From: Candidatus Woesearchaeota archaeon
Lineage (GTDB): Archaea; Nanobdellota; Nanobdellia; Woesearchaeales; UBA12501
Direction: 5' to 3'
Assembly (NCBI GenBank): GCA_016177315.1
Contig: JACOVN010000025.1
Coordinates: 1 to 6,235, forward strand
Length of the DNA: 6,235 nucleotides
The position numbers were made by a program, and so were the translations under genes. This document shows, in pieces, positions 1 through 4,205 of the stretch. The stretch's first letter is position 1; the number at the start of each line of letters is the position of its first letter. The notes beneath the pieces were generated by a model, which had not been told where the DNA came from, did not search any database, and worked only from the letters and a program-made list of their open reading frames with translations.

Positions 1-171
1 GATGTCTGCGATACAGAATTCAAGCAGGCCATAACAGGAGTTGGAGAGGCGGTTGCTGCAGTGTATCAATCCTATAAGTATGTGAATGAGAATGAGTTTA
101 TTTGCTTAACCCATGATCCACAGTACGAGAAGAACGGAAAGGAGAAGGCGGAGCATAGGGGGAAGCATTAA
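1..171 (+). CDS. Thioredoxin reductase-like FAD/NAD(P) oxidoreductase, C-terminal end (5' partial)
   Basis: Only the last 56 codons are present; the gene begins left of the window. Seen: the fragment opens with DVCDTEFKQAITGVGEAVAA and ends with a lysine- and glutamate-rich tail before TAA at 169-171. The pattern GD-x(2)-D-T-x-F-(K/R)-Q-A-(I/V)-T-x(2)-G-E-(A/G)-x-A-A followed by a helix rich in Y and A is the conserved C-terminal FAD-binding element of thioredoxin reductases and related pyridine nucleotide-disulphide oxidoreductases. These cytoplasmic flavoenzymes pass electrons from NAD(P)H to thioredoxin or similar carriers. The redox CxxC and the nucleotide-binding GxGxxG motifs would lie upstream, so substrate and activity cannot be judged. 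The tail after YKYVNEN is longer and more charged than in typical TrxB. Family assignment is fairly secure; exact function is not. Confidence 0.82.
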   Translation, partial: DVCDTEFKQAITGVGEAVAAVYQSYKYVNENEFICLTHDPQYEKNGKEKAEHRGKH

Positions 172-175
172 CCAC

Positions 176-187
176 AAATTATTTATA
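176..187 (+). promoter_or_regulatory. TATA-like box of the 229-549 gene
   Basis: An AT-rich stretch containing TTATTTATA lies just after the oxidoreductase stop. Archaeal transcription normally starts about 26 bases downstream of the box centre, which would give a start near 209 and a leader of about 20 bases, enough to include the Shine-Dalgarno site at 217-224. Assigned by eye only. Confidence 0.5.
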
Positions 188-216
188 GTGGAGATATATT
201 CCTGAAACAGAAATTT

Positions 217-224
217 GGGGGTGA
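217..224 (+). promoter_or_regulatory. Shine-Dalgarno site
   Basis: GGGGGTGA lies four bases before the ATG at 229. It matches the GGTGA core complementary to the 3' end of archaeal 16S rRNA. It supports the chosen start and marks this gene as leadered, unlike most others in the window. Confidence 0.6.
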
Positions 225-228
225 GAGT

Positions 229-549
229 ATGGTACAGAAAAAGAAAAAAGCAACAGGAGAAAGTTCTCGCGTTGGCATTATCGGCCTGGTTCAGGAAACA
301 CTCGATACGGCATTAGAGCCATTCGGCATTCAACGAGGTGGCCCAGAAGGGATTATTGTGAATTTTTATGAGGCTCGCAAAGATCGTATGACACCGGAAG
401 AACTTGCGAGCGCTGTTCAGGCGAGGGTACAATCCGAGCTAGAACGCCATCCGAAAGCTCCATTGGTTATTTATATCGGACAAGAGGCAAAGAGACAGGA
501 GATTGATATCTATCGTGGTCCTCAATATGATGAAAGAAGGAGTGGGTAA
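229..549 (+). CDS. Hypothetical protein, 106 aa
   Basis: I do not recognise this protein. It has a very basic start (MVQKKKKATGESSR), then a segment with alternating hydrophobic residues (VGIIGLVQETL), a second hydrophobic strand (GIIVNFYEAR), a charged amphipathic helix about residues 53-74 (TPEELASAVQARVQSELERH), a strand (APLVIYIG) and a polar C-terminus. This looks like a small soluble alpha/beta protein with no signal peptide or membrane segment. The ATG is supported by a Shine-Dalgarno site and an upstream TATA-like box. It sits 57 bases after the oxidoreductase gene and 47 bases before the antitoxin gene, in the same direction. The basic N-terminus could contact nucleic acid, but that is a guess. 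The shadow frame on the other strand (467-829) shows no protein-like features, so this strand is preferred. Confidence 0.75.
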   Translation: MVQKKKKATGESSRVGIIGLVQETLDTALEPFGIQRGGPEGIIVNFYEARKDRMTPEELASAVQARVQSELERHPKAPLVIYIGQEAKRQEIDIYRGPQYDERRSG

Positions 550-561
550 GGGTAAAAGCAT

Positions 562-574
562 AAAAATATAAATA
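562..574 (+). promoter_or_regulatory. TATA box of the first antitoxin gene (leaderless)
   Basis: AAAAATATAAATA is a strong match to the archaeal TATA box preceded by a purine-rich BRE-like run. The TATAAATA centre (about 570) is 26-27 bases before the ATG at 597, so the transcript should begin at or next to the start codon. No Shine-Dalgarno site precedes the ATG, which fits a leaderless mRNA. Confidence 0.65.
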
Positions 575-596
575 CTGGCATTTATTTCTATGGAAT

Positions 597-893
597 ATGG
601 CAGAAACAGTATCTATAAAGCAGGTATATAAGGAACTGAAGCAGATTAAGAGGGTTCTGGTTACTAAAGAAGATTTGGAGCGATACTTCAAGAAATATTC
701 ATCGAAAGAGGAAATGGACAAGTTTGTGGATAAGGTAAGGGAAATGGAAAATGCATTGGAGGACAGCATAGAGATTATGAACGATCCTGCAAGGATGGAG
801 GCTATCCAGAGGAGTGAGAATGACATCAAGCAAGGAAGGGTGAAGAAAGTTACTTCTGCCGCAGACCTCTGGGAGGAACTGAAGCATACCTGA
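597..893 (+). CDS. RelB-like antitoxin, 98 aa, partner toxin decayed
   Basis: Role inferred: antitoxin that would bind and block the RelE-type toxin encoded directly downstream. Seen: an N-terminal segment SIKQVYKELKQIKRVLVTKE (residues 6-25) of the kind found at the start of many small archaeal antitoxins, a long charged helical middle (residues 25-60), and a C-terminal part with NDPARMEAIQRSENDIKQGR (62-81) then a short TSAADLWEEL element (87-96). The last two resemble the toxin-wrapping region of RelB/Phd-type antitoxins (DPE...L..A..DI..G). Length is within the family range. The start at 597 is chosen because a TATA box is centred 26-27 bases upstream. Oddity: the gene is intact while the toxin frame after it is broken, so it may now be an orphan antitoxin or repressor. 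An N-terminal motif is shared with the antitoxin at 3188-3355. Antitoxin assignment is good; the exact family is uncertain. Confidence 0.75.
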   Translation: MAETVSIKQVYKELKQIKRVLVTKEDLERYFKKYSSKEEMDKFVDKVREMENALEDSIEIMNDPARMEAIQRSENDIKQGRVKKVTSAADLWEELKHT

Positions 894-1161
894 ATGGGAA
901 ATCGTCAGAACTGATTCTTTTCTTCAATCGCTCAAAAAGTACGCAAAACATGGCCAGCTCTAGAAGGAGCTAGAGAAGAAAATCGAACGGCTGAAGCAGG
1001 ATCCGTATGCTGTGGGAGGCTACCTCTCTGGAAATTTTTATCCTCGAAGATCCACGAGGTTAGTGAAAAAGTTACGCCTTATCTTTAGGATAGAAGATAA
1101 GGAGCATAGAGTATATTTACTCCTTTTAGATCATCGGGGGAAAGTGTATGAGGAAAGCTGA
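892..1161 (+). pseudogene. Decayed RelE/ParE-family toxin (start lost, in-frame TAG)
   Basis: Reading the frame of 892 gives EWEIVRTDSFLQSLKKYAK, then HGQL, a TAG at 961-963, then KELEKKIERLKQDPYAVGGY and on to KEHRVYLLLLDHRGKVYEES before TGA at 1159-1161. The pieces together make a recognisable RelE-superfamily mRNA interferase: N-terminal strand, two helices, KLRLIFRIED strands and the terminal LDHRGKVY element, which closely matches VLDHRGRIY of the intact toxin at 3352-3609. Two lesions are visible. There is the nonsense codon at about residue 24, and there is no ATG, GTG or TTG in frame between the stop at 880 and the TAG. The ATG at 894 is in another frame and ends after six codons; a two-base loss just after it (for example ATGTGG becoming ATGG) would explain the missing start. 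No suitable start follows the TAG early enough for a working toxin. Sequencing error could account for one lesion, hardly for both. Confidence 0.85.
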
Positions 1162-1182
1162 GCCTGAAAAAAGGGAGCATAA

Positions 1183-1189
1183 GGGGAGG
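1183..1189 (+). promoter_or_regulatory. Possible Shine-Dalgarno site of the winged-helix gene
   Basis: GGGGAGG lies only one base before the ATG at 1191, unusually close. A second purine-rich run (AAGGGAG, 1171-1177) sits about 13 bases from the ATG, slightly far. Either could serve. No TATA box lies at the leaderless distance, so this gene was probably co-transcribed with the toxin-antitoxin locus or uses a promoter inside the dead toxin frame. Confidence 0.4.
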
Positions 1190-1190
1190 C

Positions 1191-1514
1191 ATGGCTGAAG
1201 AATCCATCTTTTTGGAGCATGTGGGAGATAGCCCAAGAATGAGGATACTGCAGTACTTAGTAGAGGGCAGAGACTTTGATTATACCTTAACGGATATGCT
1301 CAACGCTGGTGTCAGTTGGGGAACAGTAAACACCCTAATTCCAAGGCTTGTAGAACTAGGAATGATAGTAAAAACGCGGAAAATAGGGCGGGCAACGCTT
1401 TACAAAATTAATCAGGCAAATCCAACAGCGAAACAATTAATAGCTTTATATGACAGTTTGATAATACAGCGACTGAATCAAATGGATCAGAAAGTAGAGG
1501 TTCCTGCTCAATAA
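1191..1514 (+). CDS. Winged helix-turn-helix DNA-binding protein, 107 aa
   Basis: Role: small cytoplasmic transcription regulator of the archaeal winged-helix type; the target is unknown. Seen: helix 1 about residues 14-25 (SPRMRILQYLVEG), helix 2 about 31-39 (YTLTDMLNAG), recognition helix about 41-56 (VSWGTVNTLIPRLVELG), then a wing with MIVKTRKIGRATLYKIN (58-74), and a C-terminal helix (PTAKQLIALYDSLIIQRLNQ) likely used for dimerisation. The pattern VSWxTVxxLIPRLVELGxIxxTRKIGRAxLYKIN is typical of archaeal ArsR/MarR-like single-domain regulators. It lies 29 bases after the dead toxin frame and 46 bases before the lipase maturation factor gene, which has its own promoter. It could control itself, the toxin-antitoxin locus or the downstream membrane protein gene. 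No cofactor-binding domain is visible. Confidence 0.85.
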   Translation: MAEESIFLEHVGDSPRMRILQYLVEGRDFDYTLTDMLNAGVSWGTVNTLIPRLVELGMIVKTRKIGRATLYKINQANPTAKQLIALYDSLIIQRLNQMDQKVEVPAQ

Positions 1515-1531
1515 AGTTTCTCAAGAAAACC

Positions 1532-1539
1532 TTTTAAAT
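1532..1539 (+). promoter_or_regulatory. TATA box of the LMF-family gene (leaderless)
   Basis: TTTTAAAT, preceded by a purine-rich GAAAAC that could act as BRE. Its centre is 25.5 bases before the ATG at 1561. The bases between box and ATG are pyrimidine-rich with no Shine-Dalgarno match, so the mRNA is probably leaderless. Confidence 0.6.
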
Positions 1540-1560
1540 CCCTAGTCTCCATTCCTTCCT

Positions 1561-3060
1561 ATGCCCTTCCATTCCATTTTTTTCCAAGACTACTGGCTAA
1601 CCCGCTTTGTTTTTCTGCGGTTATTGGGCTTTGTGTACTTTTTCGCTTTTCTCTCTCTTGCAACGCAAGTCGTTCCCCTTTTGGGGGAACGAGGCTTAAC
1701 GCCTGCAAAGCAATATCTTAAGGTGATAGAGCAGCACTATGGGAGCAAAAGAAAGGCATTTATCCAGCTGCCCTCTATTTTTTGGCTGCGCTGCTCTGAT
1801 ACATTCTTGAAAACATTCGCATGGACTGGTGTTATCTTATCTTTAGTTGTGCTGTTTGGGTATGCCAATGTTCCCTTGCTCTTTTTGCTCTGGTCCATTT
1901 ACTTATCATTTTTGCATATAGGGCAAGTGTGGTATGGCTATGGATGGGAAACCCAGCTGTTGGAAACAAACTTTCTGGCTCTGTTTATGGTTCCCTTGCT
2001 GGATCCAAGGCCATTCCCAAGCTTCGCTCCACCAGTGCCTGTTATGTGGCTCTTGCTTTGGCTAACCTTTAGAATGCATATTGGAGCAGGGTTGATTAAA
2101 TTAAGAGGGGATCGATGCTGGAGAGATTTAACCTGTTTGTATTACCATTTCGAAACCCAGCCCATACCCAATCCATTAAGCCCATACTTCCATTTCCTGC
2201 CAAAACTACTTTTGAAGTTTGGGACACTCTGGAACCATTTCATTGAATTGATAGTTCCCTTTTTTATCTTTGTACCTGGCATAGTAAGTTGGATTGCTGG
2301 ATTACTATTAATTTCCTTCCAAGCATTGCTCATCCTGAGCGGGAATCTCGCATTTCTGAATTGGGTTACTATTGTGCCCATTGTTGCTGCTTTCGATGAT
2401 AGAGTTTTTAGCTACATTTTACCTGACTTCATTGTTCAGAGAGCAGAAGCAGCAGCTCTGCAGGCAGATCCTTCCACTCCCATAGCTACTTGGATATTGC
2501 TTATTGTGGTAGCGTGGCTCAGCATTCCTGTGGTAAAAAATCTCTTTTCCAGATATCAAATTATGAATACCTCTTTCAATCAGTTGCATTTAGTGAATAC
2601 CTATGGTGCGTTTGGCAGTGTTGGGAGGAAACGATACGAGCTTATTATGGAAGGCACGGATGAGGAAATACTCACTGCAGAAACCAAATGGAAAGAGTAC
2701 GAATTCTTAGCAAAGCCTGGCAATCCCCAGAAAAAACTGCCGATTATTGCACCGTATCAGCCCAGAATTGCCTGGCAGATCTGGTTTGCAGCCATGCAAA
2801 ACCCTGAAGAGAATCCATGGCTGTTGCACCTTATCTGGAAACTGCTGCGGAATGATGCCCTGGGCCTAAAGCTCATTACCCATAATCCTTTCCCAGGCAA
2901 GCCACCAAAATATATCCGAGTTTCCTATTACCTCTATCGATTTGCAAAGCCCAGCAGTAAAAAGACTTGGGAAAGAGAATTTGCTGGACTCTGGCTCCCT
3001 CCCTTATCCAAGGATTCCTGGGAGTTGGAGAGGTATGCTATGTTGTATGGGTGGGGATAG
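1561..3060 (+). CDS. Lipase maturation factor (LMF1) family membrane protein, 499 aa
   Basis: Known of the family: animal LMF1 is an ER membrane protein needed for folding of secreted dimeric lipases; prokaryotic members are uncharacterised. Seen: a polytopic N-terminal part with hydrophobic stretches at about residues 16-38, 86-122 (probably two), 160-176, 228-280 (two or three) and 308-325. Conserved blocks include HIGQVWYGYGWETQLLET (119-136), HIGAGLIKLRGDRCWRDLTC (173-192), YYHFETQPIPNPLS (194-207), NHFIELIVPFF (225-235) and SGNLAFLNW (260-268). A soluble C-terminal domain follows, with NTSFNQLHLVNTYGAFGSVG (336-355), YELIMEGT (359-366), PYQPRIAWQIWFAA (398-411), NPFP (442-445), YIRVSYYLYRF (451-461) and GLWLPPL (476-482). 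These cover the whole family from end to end, so the gene looks full length and intact. The ATG start is supported by a TATA box about 26 bases upstream. It is transcribed on its own between two toxin-antitoxin loci. No lipase is visible nearby, so its client here is unknown. Confidence 0.93.
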   Translation: MPFHSIFFQDYWLTRFVFLRLLGFVYFFAFLSLATQVVPLLGERGLTPAKQYLKVIEQHYGSKRKAFIQLPSIFWLRCSDTFLKTFAWTGVILSLVVLFGYANVPLLFLLWSIYLSFLHIGQVWYGYGWETQLLETNFLALFMVPLLDPRPFPSFAPPVPVMWLLLWLTFRMHIGAGLIKLRGDRCWRDLTCLYYHFETQPIPNPLSPYFHFLPKLLLKFGTLWNHFIELIVPFFIFVPGIVSWIAGLLLISFQALLILSGNLAFLNWVTIVPIVAAFDDRVFSYILPDFIVQRAEAAALQADPSTPIATWILLIVVAWLSIPVVKNLFSRYQIMNTSFNQLHLVNTYGAFGSVGRKRYELIMEGTDEEILTAETKWKEYEFLAKPGNPQKKLPIIAPYQPRIAWQIWFAAMQNPEENPWLLHLIWKLLRNDALGLKLITHNPFPGKPPKYIRVSYYLYRFAKPSSKKTWEREFAGLWLPPLSKDSWELERYAMLYGWG

Positions 3061-3075
3061 AGAAAGGAGTATTCA

Positions 3076-3089
3076 CAACCTCAAGGTTG
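3076..3089 (+). repeat. Short inverted repeat CAACCT-CA-AGGTTG
   Basis: Perfect six-base arms with a two-base centre, 15 bases after the LMF-family stop and about 68 bases before the second toxin-antitoxin TATA box. The loop is too tight for a good hairpin, so a dimeric protein-binding site is the likelier reading if it has any function. No T-run follows it directly. Chance is possible. Confidence 0.35.
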
Positions 3090-3156
3090 CGGTATATTGT
3101 TGTCGAAATCATTACGCGTATCTAAATTTTTGAGTATGACGCAGGACAGGCAAAGA

Positions 3157-3166
3157 TTTATAAATA
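3157..3166 (+). promoter_or_regulatory. TATA box of the second toxin-antitoxin operon (leaderless)
   Basis: TTTATAAATA, a near-ideal archaeal TATA box after a purine-rich CAAAGA. Its centre is 26.5 bases before the ATG at 3188. This places the transcript start on that ATG and argues against the in-frame GTG at 3170, which would lie upstream of the transcription start. Confidence 0.7.
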
Positions 3167-3187
3167 AGGGTGCACGTGGATGGTGCT

Positions 3188-3355
3188 ATGGCAACGTCCA
3201 TGGAAACCATCCATAAGGAACTAGCGGATCTGAAGAAAGACATTAAGTTTATCAAGTACGTTCTCAGCGAGGATTTTGAATTGAGTGATGAAGCGCAAAA
3301 AGCGCTGAAGGAAGCGCGAGAGACACCGGAATCTGAATATGTGGATTTAGAATGA
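3188..3355 (+). CDS. Small antitoxin of a RelE-type pair, 55 aa
   Basis: Role inferred from position and form: antitoxin neutralising the toxin encoded immediately after it. Seen: a helical N-terminal part METIHKELADLKKDIKFIKY (residues 5-24), then an acidic C-terminal part with LSDEAQKALKEARETPESEY (32-51), the sort of short segment that wraps around RelE-type toxins. There is no separate DNA-binding domain in so short a protein. The KEL-x(2)-(I/L)K pattern near the N-terminus is also present in the antitoxin at 597-893. The frame is open from GTG 3170, but ATG 3188 is preferred on promoter spacing; ATG 3200 is a further option. Its TGA overlaps the toxin ATG by four bases (ATGA at 3352-3355), implying translational coupling. 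Confidence 0.8.
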   Translation: MATSMETIHKELADLKKDIKFIKYVLSEDFELSDEAQKALKEARETPESEYVDLE

Positions 3356-3609
3356 GCTATACGGTAAAGCTTCATCCGAAAGTGGACAAGTTTCTTAAGA
3401 AATGTGATATGGAACTACAGGAACGGGTTAAGAAACGATTACGCTTGCTCAAAGAAGAGTCTTTTCGATATCTCGAGCATTACGAAGGCAAGGACTATTA
3501 TAAATTGAGAATTGGTGATTATCGAGCATTGATCGAGGTAGATACATCTAGAAACATAGTTTTTGTCCGTGTGCTCGATCATCGAGGAAGAATCTACAAA
3601 CGAGTATAA
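3352..3609 (+). CDS. RelE/ParE-family toxin, 85 aa
   Basis: Role: RelE-superfamily toxins of the interferase branch cut mRNA in the ribosomal A site; ParE-branch members act on gyrase. Seen: strand 1 YTVKLHPKVDKFLKK (3-17), helices through about residue 37 (ELQERVKKRLRLLKEES), then HYEGKDYYKLRIGDYRALIE (43-62) and a final strand pair ending VRVLDHRGRIYKRV (72-85). The KLRIGDYRALIEVD and LDHRG(R/K)IY elements are the family hallmarks. Basic and aromatic residues suited to RNA contact or cleavage are kept (R53, R58, H77, R78, Y82), favouring the RelE branch. At 85 residues it is normal size and undisrupted. It is preceded by its antitoxin with an ATGA overlap. It is homologous to the decayed toxin at 892-1161, most clearly over the last 14 residues. 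Activity itself cannot be read from sequence. Confidence 0.92.
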   Translation: MSYTVKLHPKVDKFLKKCDMELQERVKKRLRLLKEESFRYLEHYEGKDYYKLRIGDYRALIEVDTSRNIVFVRVLDHRGRIYKRV

Positions 3610-3622
3610 GCCTGCCCGAGCA

Positions 3623-3647
3623 TTATGTCGCATAACGCTGCGGTTAT
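3623..3647 (+). repeat. Two overlapping inverted repeats sharing an arm
   Basis: TTATG-TCG-CATAA (3623-3635) is a perfect five-base-arm inverted repeat. Its right arm is also the left arm of ATAAC-GCTGCG-GTTAT (3632-3647). The middle segment can thus pair with either neighbour but not both. It begins 13 bases after the toxin stop and could help end the toxin transcript or be a remnant of a dispersed element. Arms are short and chance cannot be excluded. Confidence 0.4.
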
Positions 3648-3666
3648 CTGAAGTTCCAAGCACTAA

Positions 3667-3774
3667 CGAGGAATTTTTGTCGAGAATCCAAGCTACCGTT
3701 CCTATGAAGACCTCCTAGCAGAACGAATGGAACGAGGAGTGAATGTTTCCTCTGAAATTCATAATTCCTTGTAA
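3667..3774 (+). pseudogene. Possible gene remnant (about 35 codons, no start)
   Basis: The frame of 3667 reads from a stop at 3664-3666 to TAA at 3772-3774 and translates as a hydrophilic, protein-like string including ENPSYRSYEDLLAERMERG. The SYEDLLAERMERG part looks like a real helix. There is no suitable start codon early in the frame, no Shine-Dalgarno site and no TATA box at the right distance. I do not recognise a family. It may be the tail of a lost gene or plain chance. Confidence 0.2.
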
Positions 3775-3809
3775 CCTCTTCTTTGTTTAAGAGAATTGAT
3801 TAGTAAATG

Positions 3810-4205
3810 TTATTCGCTCTCGATAGGAAAACCTAATTCCTGGAGTGCATGGATGGCTTTATCAAGATGTTCTTCTCTGATGAGAAGGTAATCTTTGGAG
3901 AAGGTGGATACGATAAGCACAGTAATACTTTTATCTGCAATCGCTTTTGTGATCGTGGCAAGGAAACCAACAACCTCGAACGGTTTACTCACCTTGATTT
4001 CAATAAGCTTGAACCATTTGACTATCTGTTCATAGCTGATTTTTGGAACATTGCTCTCTTCAGCAATAACAGTAACCTCATCCTTATCTTGGGTTACAAG
4101 GAAATGCCCATTCTTGGATTTTTCTTTTGTCTTCAGATAGGCATACCGCCCTTGCTGTATAAGAACAACACTGTCCTTAATAGCACGCTTGATTTCTGGA
4201 TTCAT
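3810..4205 (-). CDS. ACT-domain protein (COG3603-like), 131 aa
   Basis: Role: ACT domains usually bind amino acids or other small ligands and act as allosteric sensors; proteins of this stand-alone two-part type are uncharacterised. Seen: an N-terminal beta-rich part with GRYAYLKTKE (19-28) and HFLVTQDKDEVTVIAEE (34-50), then a clear ACT domain at about 67-129: KLIEIKVSKPFEVVGFLATI (66-85), the helix to about 91, ITVLIVSTFSKDYLLIREEH (94-113) and a last helix DKAIHALQELGF. The order and the STFSKDYLLIREEHLDKA block match the CASTOR-type ACT family found in bacteria and archaea. The ATG at 4203-4205 is preferred over the TTG three bases upstream, because its A is the last base of the pyrD stop (TGATG), so the two genes overlap by one base and are probably translationally coupled. 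It may sense a metabolite linked to pyrimidine or amino-acid supply; that is inference. Confidence 0.88.
   Translation of the reverse strand: MNPEIKRAIKDSVVLIQQGRYAYLKTKEKSKNGHFLVTQDKDEVTVIAEESNVPKISYEQIVKWFKLIEIKVSKPFEVVGFLATITKAIADKSITVLIVSTFSKDYLLIREEHLDKAIHALQELGFPIESE

Larger units (their letters stand above)
3610..3809. other. Intergenic stretch between toxin and convergent ACT gene
   Basis: Two hundred bases without a convincing gene on either strand. It holds the overlapping small inverted repeats at 3623-3647, a direct repeat of TCCAAGC (once near 3655, once near 3688), and a short open stretch at 3667-3774. Both flanking genes end here, so terminators are expected. There are short T-runs on the + strand near 3674-3678 but nothing strong enough to call. 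Confidence 0.5.

Noticed and set aside
467..829. - strand open frame opposite the unknown gene and antitoxin
   Set aside because: Serine-, phenylalanine- and leucine-rich composition typical of the reverse of charged helical genes; no promoter or Shine-Dalgarno site was seen.
894..914. ATG at 894 as the true toxin start
   Set aside because: It reads only six codons before TGA and is in a different frame from the toxin-like sequence.
961..963. TAG in the toxin frame read as pyrrolysine or another recoded residue
   Set aside because: The same frame also lacks any usable start codon, which points to decay. RelE toxins need no special residue there, and no recoding signal is evident.
3170..3187. 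GTG 3170 as the start of the second antitoxin
   Set aside because: It lies only four bases after the TATA box, so it would be upstream of the expected transcription start; ATG 3188 fits the spacing.
3623..3660. Integron attC-like recombination site
   Set aside because: The arms GCATAAC and GTTATCT deviate from the RYYYAAC and GTTRRRY core sites, and no integrase gene is seen.
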